This document shows, one piece after another, positions 58,898-64,000 of a stretch of 64,000 nt of DNA. The notes beneath the pieces are model-generated. The model was not told the origin of the DNA and ran no database searches. It saw nothing but the letters and a program-made list of their open reading frames with translations. Both the position numbers and the translations under genes were made by a program. This DNA comes from Hyphomicrobiales bacterium. GTDB taxonomy: Bacteria; Pseudomonadota; Alphaproteobacteria; Rhizobiales; Rhizobiaceae. Position 1 is the stretch's first letter. Every line of letters begins with the position of its first letter. The stretch is taken from assembly GCA_900466475.1 (NCBI GenBank), contig UBMI01000010.1, positions 186,001-250,000 of the forward strand. Reading direction: 5' to 3'.

Positions 58898-58971
58898 TTC
58901 AAGGGAATACGCCGCTCCGTCACCCAACTGCTTCGTGCTGCCGACTATGCTAGAAGGGTGCAATATTCTCC

Positions 58972-60315
58972 ATGGTAGCGAGCGAAGAGCCCACCGCCAC
59001 GCCCTCCCGCCTCAAGCCTGTCCTCATCATCCTGTGGCTGCTGCTGATTTCGGCGCCCATTCTGGAAAGCGACAGCTATCGCTATGCGGCGCTGCTGCTG
59101 ATCGGGACGATCTTTGTCTGGTTCAAGCCGAATTTGAGCCTGCTGAAGCGAGACTGGCTGGCCAACGCCTGTGTTGCCTGGGGCGCCTATGCGCTGCTGC
59201 GCTTCCTCTTCGGCCTGATCGTCTACGGCGAGAAGGGTGCGTCCGACTGGCTCTACGCCTTTCCGCTGTTTTTCCCAGCCGTCGGCATCGCGCTCTATTC
59301 CTGCCGGAAAGAGGTCGGGACGGTCCTGGCGATCTATTTCCCGATCGCACTTGCCGCCCTGCTGATCTCCACCGACTACCAGCCGATTCTTGCAGGCGAC
59401 GACCGTATTTCGCCGCTCTTCCATAACAACCTGATCCATGGCGCCATCGGCTGCGGTTTCCTGATGATCGGCGCCTTCTACTGGCTGTTGCACGCATGGG
59501 AGACCGGCAGGCTCGAGCGCCGGTCCGGCAGCTGGATCATTGCCGTCGCGACACTCATCATCGCGCTCTGCCTTTTCAACATTTACGGCTCGAAGGCGAA
59601 AGGCGTCTGGCTGAGCCTCGTCCTTGTCGGACCTCTCATGCTGGCCTCGATGCTGCTTTATGCAAACAGACGCCGGGCTGCGCTGGTAGGAGCTGCTGTC
59701 GTTGCTCTCGTGGCAGCAGCGCTTTTTGTCGGCGGCGATGATATCTGGAGGTTTGCCGGCCCCACTTATGAGGCCACCGTTCGGATCGAGACCGAAATCT
59801 CCGCACATGGCGTTCGGGATGCTGTCGCTGCTGCGATCGCGTCAAGAGATACGCCGGAATCGATGAGTGAAAGGCTGCAACTCTGGGCGAATGCTTCGGA
59901 AGTGATTGCCCAGGCGCCTCTCTTTGGTGCCGGCAACCATTGGCTCACCCTCTGGAATTCGACCACCTATGCCAGCGTGCCCTATACTCTGCTCCATAAC
60001 GGCTACTTCGAGATGCTTGTTCGCCACGGGCTGTTCGGCATCATCGTTTTCGCCATATTGGCAACAGCCATGTATAGGCGGGTTTTCGCTGCCTGGAGGG
60101 CCGGGCTGATCAGCCTCAGCGCGCTGCTGGCCTATAGCATGGTGACGCTATTCTTCCTCGGAACGATCCTGTCCAACTCCAACAACCGGCTGGCTATCGG
60201 CGAATCGTTCTTCTTCGTATTCTCCGCCGTCGCGTTTGCCTGCGGGATCATGCTGAAGAAGGGGGAGATCGGGCAGGATACCGGGATGATATCCCGGGAT
60301 CAGAAGGCTGCCTGA
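58972..60315 (+). CDS. O-antigen ligase family (Wzy_C) membrane protein
   Basis: 447-residue polytopic membrane protein with about ten to twelve helices. The large periplasmic loop (about residues 265-340) carries ESMSERLQLWANASEVIAQAPLFGAGNHW, and ends TLLHNGYFEMLVRHGLFG, the Wzy_C/WaaL signature that includes the catalytic His. Such proteins either ligate O-antigen to lipid A-core or polymerise polysaccharide. No other glycan genes adjoin, so the substrate is open. Confidence 0.84.
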   Translation: MVASEEPTATPSRLKPVLIILWLLLISAPILESDSYRYAALLLIGTIFVWFKPNLSLLKRDWLANACVAWGAYALLRFLFGLIVYGEKGASDWLYAFPLFFPAVGIALYSCRKEVGTVLAIYFPIALAALLISTDYQPILAGDDRISPLFHNNLIHGAIGCGFLMIGAFYWLLHAWETGRLERRSGSWIIAVATLIIALCLFNIYGSKAKGVWLSLVLVGPLMLASMLLYANRRRAALVGAAVVALVAAALFVGGDDIWRFAGPTYEATVRIETEISAHGVRDAVAAAIASRDTPESMSERLQLWANASEVIAQAPLFGAGNHWLTLWNSTTYASVPYTLLHNGYFEMLVRHGLFGIIVFAILATAMYRRVFAAWRAGLISLSALLAYSMVTLFFLGTILSNSNNRLAIGESFFFVFSAVAFACGIMLKKGEIGQDTGMISRDQKAA

Positions 60316-60378
60316 GAGGGCGATGGAAGCCCGCCTGGAAGGGATTCGAGCGCTCTCAAGCTGAGCGCGCCCGTCTGG

Positions 60379-60525
60379 TCAGATACCGAAATCGTCAAGA
60401 AACGAAGGATGGATCGCGGTCTTCCTTGCCTCGCGCGCATCACGATAGCGCTGCTGGGCAGAACCAAGACCATTGACGATCCGTCGCATGAGGCCGCTTT
60501 TGCGGCGTTTGAAAATCGAGGGCAT
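60379..60525 (-). CDS. 48-residue basic small protein
   Basis: Frame starting MPSIFKRRKSGLMRRIVNGL and ending LDDFGI. It is rich in Arg and Lys. The ATG at 60525 is preceded by GTGAGC, a usable but weak ribosome-binding sequence. The open frame extends further to 60606 without better signals. It converges on the ligase gene. A possible small regulatory or ribosome-associated protein; no family recognised. Confidence 0.4.
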   Translation of the reverse strand: MPSIFKRRKSGLMRRIVNGLGSAQQRYRDAREARKTAIHPSFLDDFGI

Positions 60526-60758
60526 ATCAAGCTCACTTTTTTTATTTTTGTTAGCCGGCGAGCATATAATTTGTGCGCGATGCTCCAACAATGGGCATTT
60601 TGGCATGCCACCTATGCATAATATGACAGTTATATGACAATGGCTCCGTCTGCCGTCCCGTCACGAGCTGGCGACCTTCCTCTCGCCGTCGATGGTATCG
60701 GCTATGGCGGTGCTGTAAGATGCTTCCCGCTGTCGTCCTTTCGGGGGAAGAGACTGAC

Positions 60759-62975
60759 ATGGAGCGCCGACTTGCCGCTGTCCTGATTGCCGATGTCGTG
60801 GGCTACGGCCGTTTGAGCCAGGTCGACGAGGAGGGGACGCGTCTGCGTTTCCAGGCAGATCTGAGGGAGATCGTCGAACCTTCGATAGCCGAACATAGCG
60901 GACGATTGGTCAAGACCATGGGCGACGGGCTGCTGGTCGAGTTTCACAGCGTCGTCGATGCCATGCGCTGCGCAGTGGATGTCCAGAGGCTGAAGGCAAG
61001 GCACAATGCGGAGATTCCGGACGACCGTCGTCTCGATTTCCGCATCGGCATCAATCTCGGTGATATCATCGTCGAGGGAGACGATATCCACGGTGATGGC
61101 GTCAACCTCGCCGACCGTATGCAGTCGCTCGCCGAACCTGGCGGAATAGCGATCACGGGCCCAGCCTACGACCAGGTGAGATCGAAGCTCGATGTCGGTT
61201 TCATCTCGCTTGGCGAGCAGAAGGTCAAAAGCCTTGCGGAGCCCGTGCGAGTCTATCGTGTCGTACTCAGCCCGTTGGCAGCAAAAAGAGCTGCCAAGGC
61301 GCGCCGATATCCGGGCCACCGGAGCATCGTGGCGATGGCTGCTGGCGCCTTGCTGCTCGTTCTTGCCGGAGCTGCGCTATGGTGGCAGCCATGGGCGTTG
61401 CTGGAAAGCCCTTCGGTTGCCGGACGGTTTGCCTATCCGCTGCCGGACAAGCCGTCCGTCGCCGTGTTGCCCTTCATCAATGTCAGCAGCGACGTCGAGC
61501 ACGATCATCTTGCCGAAGGCCTGACCGACGACCTGATTACCGAGCTCTCCAAGGTCTCCGGCCTCTTCGTCATCGCGCGCCACTCCGTCTTTGCGGTGGG
61601 TGACGATGGCGGCAAGATACAGGATGTGGCGGCCGAACTCGGTGTTCACTACGTTCTCGAAGGCACGCTGCAGCGCGCAGGCTCGCGATTGCGCATCAAT
61701 GTCAAACTGATCGACGCCCTGACCGGGCTTTCCCTCTGGGCCGAGCGCTACGACCGGGAATATGCCGACCTTTTCGCGGTCCAGGATGATGTCATCAGCA
61801 AGATCATCGCAGCACTTGCCATCCGGCTCAGCGAGGGCGAGCGCACGCAATTGGCGCAGATCCCTACGGAGAATCTCGAGGCCTACGACTATTATATGCG
61901 CGCCGAGCAGGCGGGCCTCACCTATGGAGACGTCGCGACCTACCGCGAAGCGCTGTCCTATTACCAGAAGGCGATCGACCTCGATCCGAATTTTGCCGAT
62001 GCGCATGCGGGGATCGCGCGGATCGCCGTCGATGTCTGGCGCAACGACTATAATATCCTCTGGTCGGCGGCCGTGGCCCGCAAGATCGCCTACGATGCGG
62101 CAGGACAGGCTTTGAAGATCGACCCGAACAATGCGCGGGCGCATACGGTCCTTGCTCTTCTGCAACTGGTCGATGGTCGCCAGACGGAGGCGCTGATATC
62201 GGCGAACCGTGCCGTGCAGGCGCAGCCGAGCGACGCCGAAGCCAATGGCAATCTGGCCCTCGTGCTCGCTCATATAGGCAATCATGACCAGGCGACCACC
62301 GAAATGGAAAAGGCGCTACGCTTCGATCCTTCGCCATCGCCCGGCTTCCAGTTGCTGGCGGGTATCGTCTTCTACATCATCGGTGATGACGACCGGTCGA
62401 TTTCGCTGATGGAGGCGGCCCGCGACGCGCTTCCCAATGCGGAGGCTGCGCGCGAATTCCTGACCGCGGCCTATATCGAGGACGGCGACAGGAAACGCAG
62501 CCTGCAGGAGAAGACGAAGCTGCTGGCGCTCTTTCCCGAAAGCAATCTCACCTACTACAGTTATCTCTACGATTACTGGCGCAAGGACGATCTGAACCTG
62601 CATTTGAGCAGGCTGCAGAAGGCGGGCATTCCCGAATGGCCCTTCGGGTTTCAGGGCGAGAAGGCCGATCAGGTCACCGGCGAGCAGTTGCGCGATCTCA
62701 TCAGCGACAAGAGCTGGACCGGTAAACACCGCAACGGCACACAGTTCGTTCAGTTCTTCGACAAAGCGGGCAATACCGCCTATCGCAGCGCCAACACGAA
62801 TATTACCGGCACTGTCGAGATCAGGGGAGACTGGCTCTGCGAGAAATTCCCGGGCTATTTCCTCGACAGGATGGTCTGCGGCAATGTCTATCGCAACCGC
62901 GCTGCCGACGAGCCCGGCGCGACATATGTGCATGTCACGCCGCAGGCGCTGAAATTCTTCTCGATCGGGGGCTGA
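60759..62975 (+). CDS. Class III adenylate cyclase fused to a TolB-like/TPR module
   Basis: 738 residues. An N-terminal CHD cyclase domain (about 1-170) has metal-binding Asp in LIADVVGYGRLS (D12) and in TMGDGLLVEF (D56), then DFRIGINLGDIIVEGDDIHGDGVN with a nucleotide-site Asp. One membrane helix (about 190-208) follows. A TolB-type N-terminal region comes next (PSVAVLPFINVSSDVEHDHLAEGLTDDLITELSKV). TPR repeats follow (AGIARIAVDVWRND, NNARAHTVLALLQLVDGRQTE). Rhizobia carry many of these cyclases. GGGGGAAGAG precedes the ATG at 60759; 60720 is the longer start. Confidence 0.87.
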   Translation: MERRLAAVLIADVVGYGRLSQVDEEGTRLRFQADLREIVEPSIAEHSGRLVKTMGDGLLVEFHSVVDAMRCAVDVQRLKARHNAEIPDDRRLDFRIGINLGDIIVEGDDIHGDGVNLADRMQSLAEPGGIAITGPAYDQVRSKLDVGFISLGEQKVKSLAEPVRVYRVVLSPLAAKRAAKARRYPGHRSIVAMAAGALLLVLAGAALWWQPWALLESPSVAGRFAYPLPDKPSVAVLPFINVSSDVEHDHLAEGLTDDLITELSKVSGLFVIARHSVFAVGDDGGKIQDVAAELGVHYVLEGTLQRAGSRLRINVKLIDALTGLSLWAERYDREYADLFAVQDDVISKIIAALAIRLSEGERTQLAQIPTENLEAYDYYMRAEQAGLTYGDVATYREALSYYQKAIDLDPNFADAHAGIARIAVDVWRNDYNILWSAAVARKIAYDAAGQALKIDPNNARAHTVLALLQLVDGRQTEALISANRAVQAQPSDAEANGNLALVLAHIGNHDQATTEMEKALRFDPSPSPGFQLLAGIVFYIIGDDDRSISLMEAARDALPNAEAAREFLTAAYIEDGDRKRSLQEKTKLLALFPESNLTYYSYLYDYWRKDDLNLHLSRLQKAGIPEWPFGFQGEKADQVTGEQLRDLISDKSWTGKHRNGTQFVQFFDKAGNTAYRSANTNITGTVEIRGDWLCEKFPGYFLDRMVCGNVYRNRAADEPGATYVHVTPQALKFFSIGG

Positions 62976-62990
62976 CCGCCGATCGGACAG

Positions 62991-63503
62991 CTACTGGGCA
63001 GAGGGGTGCTGCCAGTCTTTCTGTGTCTTCTCCGAGATCAGGATGTTCTGCACTTCCGACCAGTGCTTTTTGGAGTCGACCACCTTGGTGGGGTTCTTCA
63101 CCAGTCCTTCTGCGGCACCCGGATCATAGCTGATATAGAGCTTGCCTTCGATGATGCGCCAGGCATTCGGATCGATGTTGGTGGTCACCGTTCCGAAGGA
63201 CACGCCGTCGGCGCAGTAGCCGCCATATTGCGGGGCATATTTGCCGGGATCCTTGACGAACATGTCACGATGCTCGGCACTGGCGAAATACCAGGTAGCG
63301 CCCAGCCAGTGGTGGGAATATTGCGGCGATCCTTCCATGGCCTTATCATCCGTGAAATAGGCGACCGGGTCATAGCCCTTGATCGCCACATCGCCGAAAT
63401 AGCCCGTATTGACGAAGTCCTCCGCCGTAGCCTCGTTCGCCAGCAGCAGGACGGCGATGCCGCCTATTGCTGCGGCCTTCACAAATCCATTCCAGTGAGA
63501 CAT
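62991..63503 (-). CDS. Exported YHS-domain protein
   Basis: 170-residue protein with a signal peptide (AAAIGGIAVLLLANEATA). The YHS domain is GYDPVAYFTDDKAMEGSPQYSHHWLGATWYFASAEHRDMF, then KYAPQYGGYCADGV with a conserved Cys. The YHS fold often binds metals, mainly copper or heavy metals. GGGAGC precedes the ATG at 63503. It starts 31 bases after the ankyrin gene stop on the same strand, so the two are likely an operon. Confidence 0.85.
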   Translation of the reverse strand: MSHWNGFVKAAAIGGIAVLLLANEATAEDFVNTGYFGDVAIKGYDPVAYFTDDKAMEGSPQYSHHWLGATWYFASAEHRDMFVKDPGKYAPQYGGYCADGVSFGTVTTNIDPNAWRIIEGKLYISYDPGAAEGLVKNPTKVVDSKKHWSEVQNILISEKTQKDWQHPSAQ

Positions 63504-63534
63504 TTCAATGCTCCCGTTTTTCAGGCGCGCACGC

Positions 63535-64000
63535 TCATTTTCGCTTCGTGCATTCGTCATAGAGCCACTGACCCGTGAGGTCGGCTCCCTGACAGGCGGC
63601 GCCTGCTTTCAACAAAAGAGTGACGGCGTCCCAGTGTGATCGCCATCCGGCCTGGGTCACCGGCGTGTAGCCGTTTCTTTCCTTCGGCTCGATATCGGCC
63701 TTTTGCGCGAGCAGGAAAGCAATGACATCGGCATGGCCTTCCTCGGATGCCGCATGCAGCGGCGTCATATTGTAGAAGTTCTCGTGGTCGTTGACGGAGG
63801 CGCCCTTGGCTACCAGCAGCTCCACGATATCGAGATGGCCGCCATAGGCGGCCGCATGCAGCGCCGTGAGCCCGCCCTTGTTGCGGATCTCGATGTCGCA
63901 ACCGCGATCGAGAAGAAGGGTAACGACATCGGCCTTGCCTGATAGCGCCGCAATCAGCAGCGCCGGCTCGCCAGTATTGTCAAGTTCAGCGAGGTTCGCG
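63535..64000 (-). CDS. Ankyrin-repeat protein, 5' end beyond the window
   Basis: The visible 155 residues hold at least four ankyrin repeats of the GxTALHxAAxxGHxxIVxxLL form: GLTALHAAAYGGHLDIVELLVAKGA, MTPLHAASEEGHADVIAFLLAQKA, YTPVTQAGWRSHWDAVTLLLKAGA, and an upstream PALLIAALSGKADVVTLLLDRGC. The C-terminal tail is GQWLYDECTKRK. Ankyrin repeats bind partner proteins. The frame stays open to the right edge, so the N-terminus, signal peptide or other domain is not seen. Upstream of the YHS gene. Confidence 0.88.
   Translation of the reverse strand, partial: ANLAELDNTGEPALLIAALSGKADVVTLLLDRGCDIEIRNKGGLTALHAAAYGGHLDIVELLVAKGASVNDHENFYNMTPLHAASEEGHADVIAFLLAQKADIEPKERNGYTPVTQAGWRSHWDAVTLLLKAGAACQGADLTGQWLYDECTKRK

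Overview
The window is chromosomal DNA of an alphaproteobacterium of the Rhizobiaceae, most likely Rhizobium in the strict sense. The evidence is the high-GC codon use, the lsrB-trxB / lrp / lpsB-greA / carB neighbourhood known from Sinorhizobium and Rhizobium, a 684-residue alphaproteobacterial RpoD, carA and carB lying apart, and rhizobium-type small secreted proteins. I see no phage, insertion sequence, CRISPR array, tRNA or rRNA gene. This is core chromosome with scattered accessory genes.

Region by region. 0-9 kb: aspartate aminotransferase, a ChaA-type cation/proton exchanger, several LysR or ArsR-controlled redox and efflux genes, and an ArsR-MFS-Old Yellow Enzyme operon behind two helically phased palindromes. 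9-14 kb: two tandem small RNAs that I read as AbcR/alpha-r15, the regulator lsrB (vtlR), trxB, an Lrp-type regulator, the LPS core glycosyltransferase lpsB/lpcC, and greA with a terminator hairpin in its leader. 14-18 kb: a radical-SAM / UdgX-fusion pair of DNA-repair type and an orphan DUF2235 hydrolase. 18-32 kb: carB and carA either side of dehydrogenase, LytTR, metallopeptidase, aldo/keto reductase, LysR, MFS and MATE genes. 32-46 kb: a YqeY protein, a probable structured RNA, dnaG overlapping recQ, a cupin, a methyltransferase, kbl-tdh for threonine breakdown, an L,D-transpeptidase, and rpoD. 46-54 kb: a GYD protein, two Pro-rich DUF930 proteins, an APH(3')-like kinase, AraC regulators, an EamA transporter and a PhyH dioxygenase. 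54-64 kb: MFS, DUF1428, YjbQ, two paralogous secreted proteins, SIMPL, an O-antigen-ligase-type membrane protein, an adenylate cyclase-TPR fusion, a secreted YHS protein and an ankyrin protein running off the right edge.

How the genes work together. Macromolecule synthesis and its control are represented by dnaG, rpoD, greA, recQ, carA/carB and yqeY. Redox and nutrient regulation centre on lsrB-trxB and the AbcR RNAs just downstream; in relatives, VtlR/LsrB switches on an AbcR RNA that represses many ABC transporter mRNAs. The points most worth checking are the tandem AbcR pair, an unidentified terminated and structured minus-strand transcript before dnaG, the greA leader attenuator and the radical SAM-UdgX pair. 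All calls come from reading the sequence; no database search was run.
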